A stretch of DNA of 64,000 nt from Scytonematopsis contorta HA4267-MV1 (GTDB lineage Bacteria > Cyanobacteriota > Cyanobacteriia > Cyanobacteriales > Nostocaceae). The translations under genes were made by a program, and so were the position numbers. Positions within the stretch are counted from its first letter, which is position 1. Every line of letters begins with the position of its first letter. The notes below the pieces were generated by a model. That model had not been told where the DNA came from. It searched no databases and saw only the letters and a list, made by a program, of their open reading frames with translations. Location of the stretch: assembly GCA_019359035.1 (NCBI GenBank), contig JAHHIC010000013.1:62001-126000 (forward strand), given 5' to 3'. Shown here piece by piece: positions 27,672 through 38,423 of the stretch.

Positions 27672-27950
27672 TTAATCAAAAACACTTGGTTCTGTCAACA
27701 AGCGACGTAAGTTTGGCTTGTCCTGGGGTTTGCGGTCTAGAGCTGAACAGAAAGCTTCCCACTGCTCGTCGTCCAACACAAACAAACGACGATTTGTCAA
27801 AGCTTCAGACGCAGCTATTAAACCATGCTCCAGCAAAAATTCGCTGACATTTTTATGGGAAACAGCAGCAGCCTGTTGTAATAAATTTTTTGCCGTGGGA
27901 GTTGCGCGGATATCTATTCTTTCAGATTTTGCTTCCGGTTGGTTTTGCAT
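27672..27950 (-). CDS. DUF1778 antitoxin, TacA-like
   Basis: A 92-residue protein: ribbon-helix-helix segment ERIDIRATPTAKNLLQQAAA (about 10-30), then the NVSEFLLEHGLIAASEAL helix and a toxin-binding tail (FVLDDEQWEAFCSALDRKP), the classical TacA layout. It precedes the GNAT toxin in a two-gene operon and should repress it in complex with the toxin. Nothing is missing. Confidence 0.88.
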   Translation of the reverse strand: MQNQPEAKSERIDIRATPTAKNLLQQAAAVSHKNVSEFLLEHGLIAASEALTNRRLFVLDDEQWEAFCSALDRKPQDKPNLRRLLTEPSVFD

Positions 27951-27971
27951 GAGTTGACTTTATCTGAGTTA

Positions 27972-28886
27972 TTAATAATCTAACATACACACAGTGTCCT
28001 GACAGAGAATTTCTCTAATAACCTCAGCAAATGTTTGCAAAATTGGTCTAGATACAAACTCATCTTGTAGCCAAACAGCAGCAAGCTCCACCTTTGCGAC
28101 AGACGGGTTGAGGTTAGTATAAACAACTCCTGCTCTGTGGATATTACGGATAGATGCGGGAGCAAGAGAAACACCCATACCAGCAGAGACAAGACCAAGA
28201 ATTGTTTGCTTTTGATTCGCTTTCTGAACTACTTTGGGGCTAAAACCTGCTTGTTGAAACAAACTAATGCATAAATCATAATAACCAGCCTCTAAATTAC
28301 GCGACACTAAAATAAAAGATTCATCAGCTAGTGCAGATAAATTTAATTCTGGGTATTGAGCAAGGGGATGAAATTCTGGCAAAACTGCTACAAATGGCTC
28401 CTGTAGAATTACCTCGACGCTCAGAGAAGTGTCATGTATAGGGGGAATCATCAGCCCAAGATGAATTTGACGGTTTTGCAAAGCCAGCAATTGAGCATTG
28501 GTTGTCATTTCTTCCAGTTCTAATTCTACACGGGGGAAGCGCTCCCGAAATATCCGCAGAATTTTGGGCAAGATACTATAGGTTGCGAAGCCAGAAAAAC
28601 CTACAGCTAGATGTCCCATTTCTCCTTGTGCAACTCGCTGAGCAACTTCCACCGCTTGATTAGCTTTTTGCAACACTTGACGTGCTTCTTGCAAAAAAGC
28701 TTTTCCAGCCTCCGTCAATTCTACTCGACGCTTAGTGCGGTGGAACAATTGTACGTCGATTTCCGCTTCTAATTGACGAATTTGTTGGCTTAGTGGTTGT
28801 TGTGCCATATGAAGTCTTTCAGCCGCTCGACCAAAATGTAGTTCTTCCGCAACTGCAATAAAGTATCGTAAATGTCTGAGTTCCAT
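27972..28886 (-). CDS. LysR-family regulator, likely controls the adjacent ilvC-like gene
   Basis: A 304-residue regulator with the LysR helix-turn-helix (MELRHLRYFIAVAEELHFGR, then PLSQQIRQLEAEI; 1-60) and an effector domain of the BenM/CatM-like subgroup (about 90-290). It is divergent from the ketol-acid reductoisomerase gene across 116 bp. The same geometry is known for ilvY-ilvC in enteric bacteria, where the LysR protein senses acetohydroxy-acid substrate. Whether this protein is a functional counterpart of IlvY is inference, since its sequence is a generic LysR type. Confidence 0.88.
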   Translation of the reverse strand: MELRHLRYFIAVAEELHFGRAAERLHMAQQPLSQQIRQLEAEIDVQLFHRTKRRVELTEAGKAFLQEARQVLQKANQAVEVAQRVAQGEMGHLAVGFSGFATYSILPKILRIFRERFPRVELELEEMTTNAQLLALQNRQIHLGLMIPPIHDTSLSVEVILQEPFVAVLPEFHPLAQYPELNLSALADESFILVSRNLEAGYYDLCISLFQQAGFSPKVVQKANQKQTILGLVSAGMGVSLAPASIRNIHRAGVVYTNLNPSVAKVELAAVWLQDEFVSRPILQTFAEVIREILCQDTVCMLDY

Positions 28887-30478
<1,592 letters not shown>

Positions 30479-30550
30479 ATCTGAAATAACCCGAAGTATA
30501 CATATACAGCAGTTTGCAGGTTGAAAAAGGTACATAGATTTAATGTCAAG

Positions 30551-30580
30551 CTCTTGTGGGGTGGGCATCCTTGCCCGCCC
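30551..30580. repeat. Dispersed hairpin repeat (CTCTTGTGGGGTGGGC... type)
   Basis: CTCTTGTGGGGTGGGCATCC followed by TTGCCCGCCC, with stem GGGTGGGCA/TGCCCGCCC. It lies 70 bp after the reductoisomerase gene. Other copies: 11803, 27009 (inverted), 40199, 45524 and 56253. Confidence 0.85.
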
Positions 30581-30677
30581 GACTTTATTTAACTAACTTG
30601 AAATTTGTTGTAAGTAACTCAGACCATGTAGAGACCCAATTAATCAGGTTACCATACTATAGGCAATACAAATTATT

Positions 30678-31370
30678 TTAATCCTGCGCTAATTGTTGTA
30701 CAAAAGTCTTGTGTTCCGAACTATTCAAACCTTGTTGTAAAACAGCAGCAACTTTCGACATATTTCCTGCCTTTAATGCTGACACATCTAACCACAAACC
30801 CGGATAAAATTGACTTTTAATTACACCACTTGCATCGGATTCTAACAATATATATTCACCATCTTGTAAGCAGAAGCAATTAATTTGATTTTCTAAAGTT
30901 TGCCAAACAATATATTCCTTCACACCGTTGCGACGGTAAACTTTTTTCTTATCGTATAAATCATTAGCTGCACTAGTTGCCGCGATTTCTACAATTAATT
31001 CAGGTGAGCCTTCAATGTAATCGTCCTCACTAATACGCGAACTACCACCTGACTGGATACGAAGTAAAACATCCGGTTGTGGTTCGTTATCTGCGTCTAA
31101 CTTAACTGTTGCATTGTCGCTTAACTCTACCCCAGGTGTTGCCAACCAATAAGCTGATAACCAAGCAATAATAGCCGCATGTGGTCTACCATGACTTTTA
31201 TGCCTGACTGGGGATGCCATATAAACGATTCCTTCTATCAATTCTGCTTTTTTAATATGTGGCATCCCAGCGTATCGACGCTCAAATTCATGACGAGTTA
31301 GTCTATCTCCATTTTCTAATGGTGGGATGTGCGTAATTTTGTCAATACCTTGCTCTATTGATGCTGTCAT
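30678..31370 (-). CDS. Uma2-family (DUF820) endonuclease-like protein
   Basis: A 230-residue protein of a family vastly expanded in cyanobacteria, with a PD-(D/E)XK fold. Visible elements are the N-terminal FERRYAGMPHIKKAELIEGI, the acidic residue in NEPQPDVLLRI, and ELIVEIAATSAANDLYDKKK, which supplies the ExK-like core. YRRNGVKEYIVWQ is the usual C-terminal signature. Length is normal. Function is unknown beyond likely nuclease ancestry. It stands alone between the reductoisomerase and ybaK. Confidence 0.85.
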   Translation of the reverse strand: MTASIEQGIDKITHIPPLENGDRLTRHEFERRYAGMPHIKKAELIEGIVYMASPVRHKSHGRPHAAIIAWLSAYWLATPGVELSDNATVKLDADNEPQPDVLLRIQSGGSSRISEDDYIEGSPELIVEIAATSAANDLYDKKKVYRRNGVKEYIVWQTLENQINCFCLQDGEYILLESDASGVIKSQFYPGLWLDVSALKAGNMSKVAAVLQQGLNSSEHKTFVQQLAQD

Positions 31371-31475
31371 TTACCAGAATCCTCAGAGGAATTGCCATTC
31401 TATATAGTATATCTATATTATTGCCTTTGTTAACTATCATTTATGATATGGATTTGAAATCGCTCAGACTATTTT

Positions 31476-31952
31476 TCACATTTTATCCAACGAAATTCCA
31501 CCCACAACACCTTTAACTGCGAGTAAATAATCAGCAGGTGCTAGTATTATTTGTACTCCACGTTTACCCGCAGATACAGAAATAACATCAAACACCTCTA
31601 TTATTTCATCCACATAAACCGGATAATCCTTCTTGCAAGCCAGTGCCGTTACACCACCACGAATATATCCCGTTAAAGGTTGAACCTCTTTCAGCGGAAC
31701 AGTTTCTACTTTACGATTATCTGATATTTTCGCCAATGCTTTCAAGTCAAGCTGAGTGTTTCCGGGGATGACCGCTAAAATAATTCCAGTGCTTAAGCCT
31801 TTTACTACCAAAGTTTTAAACACCTGCTCTGGTGGTAACCCAACCTTCAGAGCAACAGACTCAGCAGATAAATCATCTAAATCAACTTCGTATTCTCTTA
31901 ACTCGTAGGAAATACCCAAAGAATCCAGAATGCGTACTGCGTTAGTTTTCAT
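31476..31952 (-). CDS. ybaK: YbaK/EbsC-type Cys-tRNA(Pro) deacylase
   Basis: A 158-residue editing protein that hydrolyses Cys-tRNA(Pro) formed by mistaken charging of prolyl-tRNA synthetase. It shows the family pattern: MKTNAVRILDSLGISYELRE, the catalytic-type lysine in QVFKTLVVKG, IPGNTQLDLKALAK, and GYIRGGVTALACKK. Complete length. It starts 7 bp downstream of the TOPRIM-like gene on the same strand, so it may be co-transcribed with the ATPase pair, though functionally it is a housekeeping enzyme. Confidence 0.92.
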   Translation of the reverse strand: MKTNAVRILDSLGISYELREYEVDLDDLSAESVALKVGLPPEQVFKTLVVKGLSTGIILAVIPGNTQLDLKALAKISDNRKVETVPLKEVQPLTGYIRGGVTALACKKDYPVYVDEIIEVFDVISVSAGKRGVQIILAPADYLLAVKGVVGGISLDKM

Positions 31953-31959
31953 GCTTTTT

Positions 31960-32517
31960 TTACGACTCTAGTAATTGTAATAGTCGTTGCAATTCTCCAC
32001 AAGCTGCTTGAAGCGACGGAAGTGCATTTTTTGTTAGGTTTTGAGAACGACATTGTTCTGCTAAATTTTCAACATCAGGTTTGCAAGAAGCCTCAGCATT
32101 TGGAAACTTTGAGTAAGCTTCTTCCTCATTTACACTTTCTCCCTGTAAATAGTGTATCCAGGTCTCGATATTTCGTTTAGGTATAAATATTGCGATTGCC
32201 TCATCAGCTTGGCGATTTTCTTGAGAATCCTCATCAAGGGTGAGAGCTAACCAATCAAGTCGTTCCTGTAGTGTGCTTTTGTCTGCATCAATTATTACCA
32301 CTAATCCAATTGATACACGGTTTCGATTTTGACGATATGCTTTTACTTCTGCTGGATACTGAGTGCGTACAAATTGCTCCCCAGATTGACTACCAGGAGG
32401 GCAAATTCTAGCTCGAAATAAACCTTTAAAACCTCGCTTTTTTAGAAAAAAACGGGCGAAAACCTCCTGCTGTCTATCTTCACAAAGAATAATAATTTGA
32501 ACTCTACGCTGACTCAT
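31960..32517 (-). CDS. TOPRIM/DUF4276-like protein paired with an ATPase
   Basis: A 185-residue protein. The first acidic motif (IIILCEDRQQEVFARFF, Glu about 13) and the second (VVIIDADKSTLQERLDWL, Asp-x-Asp about 76-78) are arranged as in TOPRIM-type nucleases. IPKRNIETWIHYL resembles the DUF4276 tail. Its start overlaps the end of the ATPase gene by 14 bp, so the two are co-translated. Paired SMC-like ATPase and TOPRIM proteins occur in several phage-defence systems (OLD, PARIS, Gabija types). Which of these, if any, applies is not decided by the sequence I can see. Confidence 0.65.
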   Translation of the reverse strand: MSQRRVQIIILCEDRQQEVFARFFLKKRGFKGLFRARICPPGSQSGEQFVRTQYPAEVKAYRQNRNRVSIGLVVIIDADKSTLQERLDWLALTLDEDSQENRQADEAIAIFIPKRNIETWIHYLQGESVNEEEAYSKFPNAEASCKPDVENLAEQCRSQNLTKNALPSLQAACGELQRLLQLLES

Positions 32518-33625
32518 TTAACCATCCCCGTGCAATTAATTCCGAAACTGGTAGCGCAGAATCATTTGGTATTTCGCTACCAATTCGCTTAACTCTTGCA
32601 GGAGCATTACTTCTACGCTCAAACCAGTAACCAATAGGTGAAGCCAAAAGATAATTAATTAACTCAGGGTGGTGAGAAATTAATAATGCTTGAAGTTCTC
32701 CATCACTACAAAGGTCATAAAGTTGAGCTAGCCAAGGTTGAATTTCTGGCAATGCTAAGAAATTTTCAGGCTCATCAATGCACAAAGTATAGTCTGATGA
32801 TTTTGTACCATGAATAAGCGTATACAAAGTAATTAAAGCTTTTTGCCCATCAGATAATTCACCAAAACGGTAATCAATAAATTTATTACTATCTGTTGCA
32901 GATGAAAAACGTATTTTTAACACCAAACTTTGTTCGCTGACTCTCTCAAACTTGAAGTTTCTAAACCCATCAATAACTTCCCTTAAAATATCCCCAACTT
33001 CCGCAACTTTACCTTGGTCTTCAGAAAAATAACGATACCAAGAAACGTAATTTTCCATCTGACTCGTCAAATAAATTTCTGGCTGAATACTCTCGTCAAT
33101 CATTAAACTTGGCATGACTCGCACAATAATAAAACGTGCCATTCTTTCTCTAAACCAAGTTAATTTTGAATTATCACTTTTTGTCATCAATGAAGGGAAA
33201 ATAGACTGTGACCAATTAAACGAAAATTGGGAATCTTTAGAATAATCATCTTTATATATTTGAACATCACCTGACTCAAACTTTAGTAAAGATTGATTAT
33301 TAAACCATAAACGCTCATACTCAACCCGAACTTTATCTTTTTTCTCGCAAGTAATCCCTAACTCATATTTATAAATACCATCGTTACCAATAATCTCTAA
33401 CTCAAAACTTTGTAGCTTTGAGCTTTGCCAACGAGTACAGTCTACGGATTTAAAAATTGTCTCAATTTTGCTATCCCCGCTGATAAATAACTGGATTTTC
33501 TGCAAAACCTCAAATACAGTAGATTTACCTACACCATTGGAACCCAAAAACAGATTAATAGCATCAAAATCAAGTTCAAAATTTACCAGACAACGAAAAT
33601 TATCGATGTATATCCGTTTTAGCAT
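32504..33625 (-). CDS. SMC/OLD-like AAA ATPase (AAA_21 type)
   Basis: A 373-residue ATPase, taking the ATG at 33625 because MLKRIYIDNFRCLVNFEL is the family's normal start; an upstream ATG at 33754 would add 43 residues with no homology. It has Walker A FLGSNGVGKST (about 28-38), an ABC-type signature FGELSDGQKALITLYTL (about 270), Walker B YTLCIDEPENFLALPE and the switch LLISHHPELINYL. There is no transmembrane segment and no nuclease domain of its own; a TOPRIM-like protein is encoded directly downstream. Together they look like a two-gene ATPase-nuclease unit. Confidence 0.85.
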   Translation of the reverse strand: MLKRIYIDNFRCLVNFELDFDAINLFLGSNGVGKSTVFEVLQKIQLFISGDSKIETIFKSVDCTRWQSSKLQSFELEIIGNDGIYKYELGITCEKKDKVRVEYERLWFNNQSLLKFESGDVQIYKDDYSKDSQFSFNWSQSIFPSLMTKSDNSKLTWFRERMARFIIVRVMPSLMIDESIQPEIYLTSQMENYVSWYRYFSEDQGKVAEVGDILREVIDGFRNFKFERVSEQSLVLKIRFSSATDSNKFIDYRFGELSDGQKALITLYTLIHGTKSSDYTLCIDEPENFLALPEIQPWLAQLYDLCSDGELQALLISHHPELINYLLASPIGYWFERRSNAPARVKRIGSEIPNDSALPVSELIARGWLNESA

Positions 33626-33930
33626 GGGATTACCGGGCTTGAGGACTTTGTTGACCCTGAAGAAGTTAGTACACTTCACCAGTAGTTTACCAAATTTGAT
33701 AAGTGGCTCAGCCGAAAATTTGGCATATGCTTTATCGACAAGTAAACAAGGCAAGTTTTTCCATACGCACAGAGGTTAATATATGGGCATTGTATTTTTA
33801 ATAACATAAGCTAAATTCTATACCTTACCCCAGAATCTACAATAGTTAGTAAAGCAAACTATTTATAAATTAACTATACACTTGGCAAACTAACGTGTTA
33901 ATCTAAAGAAGAAGTTAAGCCAAAGGTAGT

Positions 33931-34389
33931 TTGAAAAAAGATTCCCAAAATCGTCCCCAATTTCAACCATTGCACCCCGCATTGCGAGAAGTGACGAGTA
34001 TGCTTGTGAACAAGGTGGCCGACAGAGCGCGTGTTTTGTTCGATGATGCCTTAGGAGAAAGCCTGGGTCTTCATGTCAAGCATTTTGGAATTCTCTTTTT
34101 GCTTGACTCCGATGGACCGAGTTCGCAAACTGAGTTGGTGCAGCAGTTAGGTGTAGACAAAGCTTCGATGGTGCAATTTATTGACCACCTAGAAAAGCTG
34201 GAACTAGCCAAACGCTCCCCAAATCCCCGCGACCGTCGTTACCATATCATTACAATCACAGAAAAAGGACTGGAGGTTCTTAAGCAAGGACTAGAAATTT
34301 CTATAGCTGTAGAACAAGAGTTGTTTTCTGGGATTTCTAATGAGGAGCGCAAGCAATTAAACTCCCTGCTAAGAAGAGTACTTGAGTAG
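33931..34389 (+). CDS. MarR-family transcriptional regulator
   Basis: A 152-residue winged-helix repressor. The start is TTG at 33931 (preceded by AAAGGTAG), as no ATG fits. Core: GLHVKHFGILFLLDSDGP, then the recognition helix SQTELVQQLGVDKASMVQFI and wing ERSPNPRDRRYHIITIT-like segment (here KRSPNPRDRRYHIITIT). It heads a same-strand run of DUF2141, DevB-like, DevC-like and porin-like genes, so it may regulate that exporter cluster. Confidence 0.88.
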   Translation: MKKDSQNRPQFQPLHPALREVTSMLVNKVADRARVLFDDALGESLGLHVKHFGILFLLDSDGPSSQTELVQQLGVDKASMVQFIDHLEKLELAKRSPNPRDRRYHIITITEKGLEVLKQGLEISIAVEQELFSGISNEERKQLNSLLRRVLE

Positions 34390-34510
34390 ATATTAACTAT
34401 CAAGAAAACAAATTTTTGGCATAATTCACTCCCTAAGGTATTGGAATTTTCATTGAATTCCACATCTACCACATGAGAAAATATCGCTATCTGTCACAAG
34501 TGTTTACACT

Positions 34511-34918
34511 ATGTTATCCAGTCCGACGACAAATTTAACTACAACTCTGACTGTTGAAGTAAATGGGTTGCGAAATCGTAAGGGGCAAGTATGCATAAGC
34601 ATATTTGCAGATGCAGATGCTTTTCCCAAAGATGCCGTTAACGCAGTGCAAAGTCAATGCGTAGAAATTACGGATATTCCATTACAAGTGACGTTTGAAA
34701 ATTTACAGCCGGGAAATTATGCCATCACCGTCATGCACGACGAAAATAGAGATGGACAATTAAACCGGAACTTTTTGGGAATCCCAACCGAAGGATTTGG
34801 ATTTTCTCGAAATCCAACCATATACTTTGGTGCTCCTAAGTTCGACGACACGGTTTTTACGGTTACAGAAACAAATACAACAACTCAGATTAACCTAAAT
34901 TATTTACTAGGCTCGTAA
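34511..34918 (+). CDS. DUF2141 protein (no signal peptide)
   Basis: A 135-residue DUF2141 protein: LTVEVNGLRNRKGQVCISIF, then YAITVMHDENRDGQLNRNFL, then GIPTEGFGFSRNP. DUF2141 proteins are small extracytoplasmic beta-sandwich proteins of unknown function. This one lacks an evident signal peptide in the frame used, unlike its paralogue at 38698, so either the true start lies further upstream in another form or export was lost. It lies between the MarR gene and the exporter genes. Confidence 0.85.
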   Translation: MLSSPTTNLTTTLTVEVNGLRNRKGQVCISIFADADAFPKDAVNAVQSQCVEITDIPLQVTFENLQPGNYAITVMHDENRDGQLNRNFLGIPTEGFGFSRNPTIYFGAPKFDDTVFTVTETNTTTQINLNYLLGS

Positions 34919-35195
34919 CTTACAGCGGATTTCTAGTTAGTGAAGTACAAGTGGGCGCAATACTTGTCGGTTAAGCACCAAAATACTTAAATACGTAGGT
35001 TGGGTTGAGGAACGTTCACCGCAGGTGGAGCGGAGCGCTTAACCCAACAAATACAACGGAATGTTGGGTTTCCCAAAGCCTCAACCCAACCTACAAAATC
35101 TCAAAACCTTCGCAGTATTGCAAGTGGGCGGCACGGGAGGGACGTGCCACCCCACAAAATTTTATGTGAAATCATCGATATTATTAGGAGCGACA
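34919..35195. repeat. Intergenic dispersed repeats
   Basis: 34996-35094 holds an imperfect inverted repeat (ACGTAGGTTGGGTTGAGG ... CTCAACCCAACCTACAAA). 35124-35157 holds a GTGGGCGGCACG...CGTGCCACCCCAC hairpin. An ATG at 35061 within the repeat opens the downstream frame but is unlikely to be the start. Confidence 0.7.
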
Positions 35196-36620
35196 GTGCA
35201 ACAAAAAGAACTGCGTAAACTTCCATCGCTTCCAACTTCTTTATCCCGCACCTTAATAATTTTGGGAATTGCTTCAATTATAACAATGGGAGCAGGGGTA
35301 CTATATTTCAATCGCTCTCAAACAAATAATAATTCTCCTGTAACAGTTTCTAAAGTACCAAACAACCCAAAGGTGAATGCTCTAGGGAGATTAGAACCGA
35401 GGGGTGAAGTAATTAGAATATCAGCACCCTCCAATCCAGGTGGAAACGGAAGCCGCATTTTACAGCTATTGGTTGAACAAGGTGACAAAGTAAAAGCAGG
35501 ACAGACGATTGCAATCTTAGATTCTCGCGACAGACTGCAAGCCAATCTTGTTGAAGCTCTTTCATCTGTTGAAGTTGCTCAATCTCGCTTAAATCAAGTT
35601 AAAGCTGGTGCAAAGCAGGGAGAAATTACAGCCCGTCAAGCTAGCATTTCTCGTTTGCGAGCCGAACTATCCGGACAGATTCAAACCCAGGACGCGGAAA
35701 TAGACCGTTTGGAAGCTCAACTACAGGGTGAGATAGTAACTCAACAAGCAACAGTAAATCGTTTAGAAGCTGAACTCATAGGTCAAAGACAAACACTACA
35801 AGCAACAGTCGCTCGCATAGAAGCAGAGAAAAGAAATGCTCAGACTGAAGTACAACGCTTCGAGAGCTTATTTAAGGAGGGAGTGATTTCTAGCCAGGAA
35901 GTAGAGAGAAGAAGGCTGATAGTCGAAACATCTACTCAGCAACTAGTGGAAAGCCAAGCAAACCAAAATCGAGCAATCACTACTTTGCAACAACAGATTC
36001 AGGAAGCGAAAGCCAATCGTGACAAAACTATCGGAACTTTGCGTATTCAGATAAGGCAATCAAAAGCCAACCGTGAAAAAACTGTTACAACTCTACAACA
36101 GCAAATCAACGAAGCCAGAGGAACCCTCAATCAAACAACAGAAGTACGTCCAACAGATATTGCAAACGCACAAGCGGAAGTAAATAGTGCGAAGGCAACA
36201 GTTAAACGTATTCAAACAGAATTAGATTTAGCATACATTCGCGTACCCAAAGCAGGACAAATTCTTAGAGTACTATCTCGTCCAGGAGAAACACCTGGCA
36301 ATGATGGAATAGTTGAATTAGCGCAGAACGAGCAAATGTATGTTGTAGCGGAAATTTACGAGAGTGATATTAGCAAAATTCGTCCCGGTCAAACAGCAAA
36401 AATCACTAGTCCCAGTAATACCTTCGCTGGAGAATTAACAGGAAATATAGATAAAATTGGCTTACAAATTGCTAAAAAAGATGTTCTAGGTACTGACCCA
36501 ACTGCTGCAACAGATGCGAGAGTAATAGAAGTCAAAATTAGTTTAGATAAACAATCTAGTAAAAAAGTTGCTAATTTTACAAATTTACAAGTAAACGTAG
36601 AAATTAATAGTGGAAATTAA
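35196..36620 (+). CDS. DevB-type membrane fusion protein of an ABC exporter
   Basis: A 474-residue HlyD-like adaptor. The GTG start at 35196 is chosen for its TAGGAG site five bases upstream; earlier codons lie in repeat DNA. It has one N-terminal membrane segment (RTLIILGIASIITMGAGVLY), the DevB hallmark VNALGRLEPRGEVIRIS, a lipoyl half VEQGDKVKAGQTIAILD, a long coiled coil (about 125-345) and a C-terminal beta-barrel (VAEIYESDISKIRPGQ). In Nostoc DevBCA-TolC exports heterocyst glycolipids. Homologous sets serve other envelope lipids or stress responses. DevC follows after 3 bp; no devA is found. Confidence 0.88.
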   Translation: MQQKELRKLPSLPTSLSRTLIILGIASIITMGAGVLYFNRSQTNNNSPVTVSKVPNNPKVNALGRLEPRGEVIRISAPSNPGGNGSRILQLLVEQGDKVKAGQTIAILDSRDRLQANLVEALSSVEVAQSRLNQVKAGAKQGEITARQASISRLRAELSGQIQTQDAEIDRLEAQLQGEIVTQQATVNRLEAELIGQRQTLQATVARIEAEKRNAQTEVQRFESLFKEGVISSQEVERRRLIVETSTQQLVESQANQNRAITTLQQQIQEAKANRDKTIGTLRIQIRQSKANREKTVTTLQQQINEARGTLNQTTEVRPTDIANAQAEVNSAKATVKRIQTELDLAYIRVPKAGQILRVLSRPGETPGNDGIVELAQNEQMYVVAEIYESDISKIRPGQTAKITSPSNTFAGELTGNIDKIGLQIAKKDVLGTDPTAATDARVIEVKISLDKQSSKKVANFTNLQVNVEINSGN

Positions 36621-36623
36621 TAT

Positions 36624-37793
36624 ATGATAAAAAACATTATTAAACCTAGAACTCCACTAGCTTGGCGCCAACTGATTAAAGCAAAAGGAAGATTTTTGGT
36701 TGCACTATCCGGTATTGCCTTTGCAGACCTGTTGATGTTAATGCAAATAGGTTTTCAGTCGGCTTTGTTGGATAGTAATACTCGCTTACCCACACTATTA
36801 AAAACAGATTTAGTTATGCTTAGTAGCCAAGCGCAAAATATAGCTTTAGCAAATAGTTTTTCTCGACGTCGTTTATTTCAAGCAAATAATTTACCAGAAG
36901 TAGAATCAGTTTCTCCTTTGTATATTCGCTTAGGAAATTGGAAAAATCCACAAACAAAATTAGAATCATCAATTCTTATTATAGGTTTTAATCCTACATC
37001 ATCAGCATTTAATTTGCCAGAAGTCAAACAAAATTTAGATTTAATAAAGTATCCAGACACTCTTTTATTTGACCGTTCCTCTAGAGGAAAATATCAGGAA
37101 GTCGTAGCTCAAATAGCTGGAGGTAAACCCGTAACTACAGAATTACAAGGACGCAGAATTACTATCTCCGGTTTATACAAAATTGGCTCATCATTTATTG
37201 CTGACGGTAGTTTGATAACTAGCGACCAAAACTTCCTGAGAATTTTTTCTGGAGTACAAGCAGGTCAAGTTAGTATTGGGTTAATTACTCTCAAACCTGA
37301 TAGTGATGCTAATGTGGCAGCGACCAAACTAAATTCTCTGTTACCAGAAGATGTGAAAGTTTTCACCCGTGAACAGTATATTGCTTTTGAAAAAAATTAT
37401 TGGGAACGAAGTACCACTATTGGTTTTATTTTTGGACTCGGTGTAATTATGGGATTTTTAGTTGGTGTAATTATTGTTTATCAAATTCTATATAGTGATG
37501 TTGCCGACCATTTACCTGAGTATGCGACTTTAAAGGCTATGGGTTATAGTGATATTTATTTATTAAATGTAGTTTTTCAAGAGGCTATACTTTTAGCTAT
37601 CTTGGGTTATATCCCTGGATTTATAATTTCTAACTTTTTATATGAATTAACTCGCAATGCCACAAACTTACCATTATTTATGACTGTGGATAAATTTTTG
37701 CTAGTTTTAATTTTGACTGTAATAATGTGTATTATTTCTGGAGGGATTGCCATGCAGAAATTACGTTCGGCTGACCCTGCTGATATTTTTTAG
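36624..37793 (+). CDS. DevC-type ABC exporter permease
   Basis: A 389-residue permease of the MacB/FtsX fold. It has an N-terminal helix after TPLAWRQLIKAKGRFLVALS, a periplasmic domain (about 45-265) and three C-terminal helices (GFIFGLGVIMGFLVGVIIVY; EAILLAILGYIPGFIIS; FLLVLILTVIMCIISGGIAM). HLPEYATLKAMGYSD is the family signature. It is coupled to the DevB-like gene, with a 3-bp gap. The ATPase subunit DevA, normally the third gene, is replaced here by a porin-like gene, so an ATPase must come from elsewhere. Confidence 0.9.
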   Translation: MIKNIIKPRTPLAWRQLIKAKGRFLVALSGIAFADLLMLMQIGFQSALLDSNTRLPTLLKTDLVMLSSQAQNIALANSFSRRRLFQANNLPEVESVSPLYIRLGNWKNPQTKLESSILIIGFNPTSSAFNLPEVKQNLDLIKYPDTLLFDRSSRGKYQEVVAQIAGGKPVTTELQGRRITISGLYKIGSSFIADGSLITSDQNFLRIFSGVQAGQVSIGLITLKPDSDANVAATKLNSLLPEDVKVFTREQYIAFEKNYWERSTTIGFIFGLGVIMGFLVGVIIVYQILYSDVADHLPEYATLKAMGYSDIYLLNVVFQEAILLAILGYIPGFIISNFLYELTRNATNLPLFMTVDKFLLVLILTVIMCIISGGIAMQKLRSADPADIF

Positions 37794-37838
37794 CAACGGA
37801 CATGTTTTACTAGCAATAAATTAAATTACGAGGAGTAT

Positions 37839-38423
37839 ATGACTGTGCAGATGAATATGACAACAATAATTGTAGTGGGTATTACGGCTTTACTTTCTAC
37901 AGCATTACCAGTTAAAGCTAATACTAATTATCAAAAATCATTGACAACAGAATTGATGACAGAGCCTATGTCAGCAGGAATTATAATTGCTCAAGATACT
38001 CAAGAAAATAGCAAGCCATCAGCTCGACGTAGCTATATTGGTGTTGGAGGTGGTATTGGTTTGAGCAACGGAGAAACAGGATTGAGTGATGGAGGGTTGG
38101 CTATTCTCACCAGAATAGGACTCACTGATAATATATCTTTCCACAATGCGACTGTATTTGGTGACAACACAGCTTTGATGATTGCTTTAACTGTTGGTAC
38201 ACCCATCAGAAATATTGACTCGGAGCAAGTAGTTGCTTATCCATTTATTGGTGGTGGGGTAAATCTGAATACTTCAAATGACTTTAAAGTAGACCCATTG
38301 CTGGTTACTGGTGTAGATATTGCCTTGTCTAATCGCTTTACTGCAACTGGTCGTGTAAATATCGGGTTTGGAGAAAATAAAACTGATGTGGGACTACTTT
38401 TAGGAGTTGGTTATAGTCTTTAA
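37839..38423 (+). CDS. Putative small outer-membrane beta-barrel protein
   Basis: A 194-residue protein with an N-terminal signal-like helix (TTIIVVGITALLSTALPVKA) and alternating beta strands of Gly-rich type (SYIGVGGGIGLS, AYPFIGGGVNLN, GRVNIGFGE), ending VGLLLGVGYSL, as small OmpA/porin-like barrels do. I do not recognise a named family. It lies 45 bp after the DevC-like gene on the same strand with an AGGAG site upstream, so it probably belongs to the same operon and may form or assist the outer-membrane part. Confidence 0.6.
   Translation: MTVQMNMTTIIVVGITALLSTALPVKANTNYQKSLTTELMTEPMSAGIIIAQDTQENSKPSARRSYIGVGGGIGLSNGETGLSDGGLAILTRIGLTDNISFHNATVFGDNTALMIALTVGTPIRNIDSEQVVAYPFIGGGVNLNTSNDFKVDPLLVTGVDIALSNRFTATGRVNIGFGENKTDVGLLLGVGYSL

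Noticed and set aside
35061-35195. ATG at 35061 as start of the DevB-like protein
   Set aside because: The 45 added residues come from dispersed repeat DNA; the GTG at 35196 has a TAGGAG site and precedes the conserved N-terminus.
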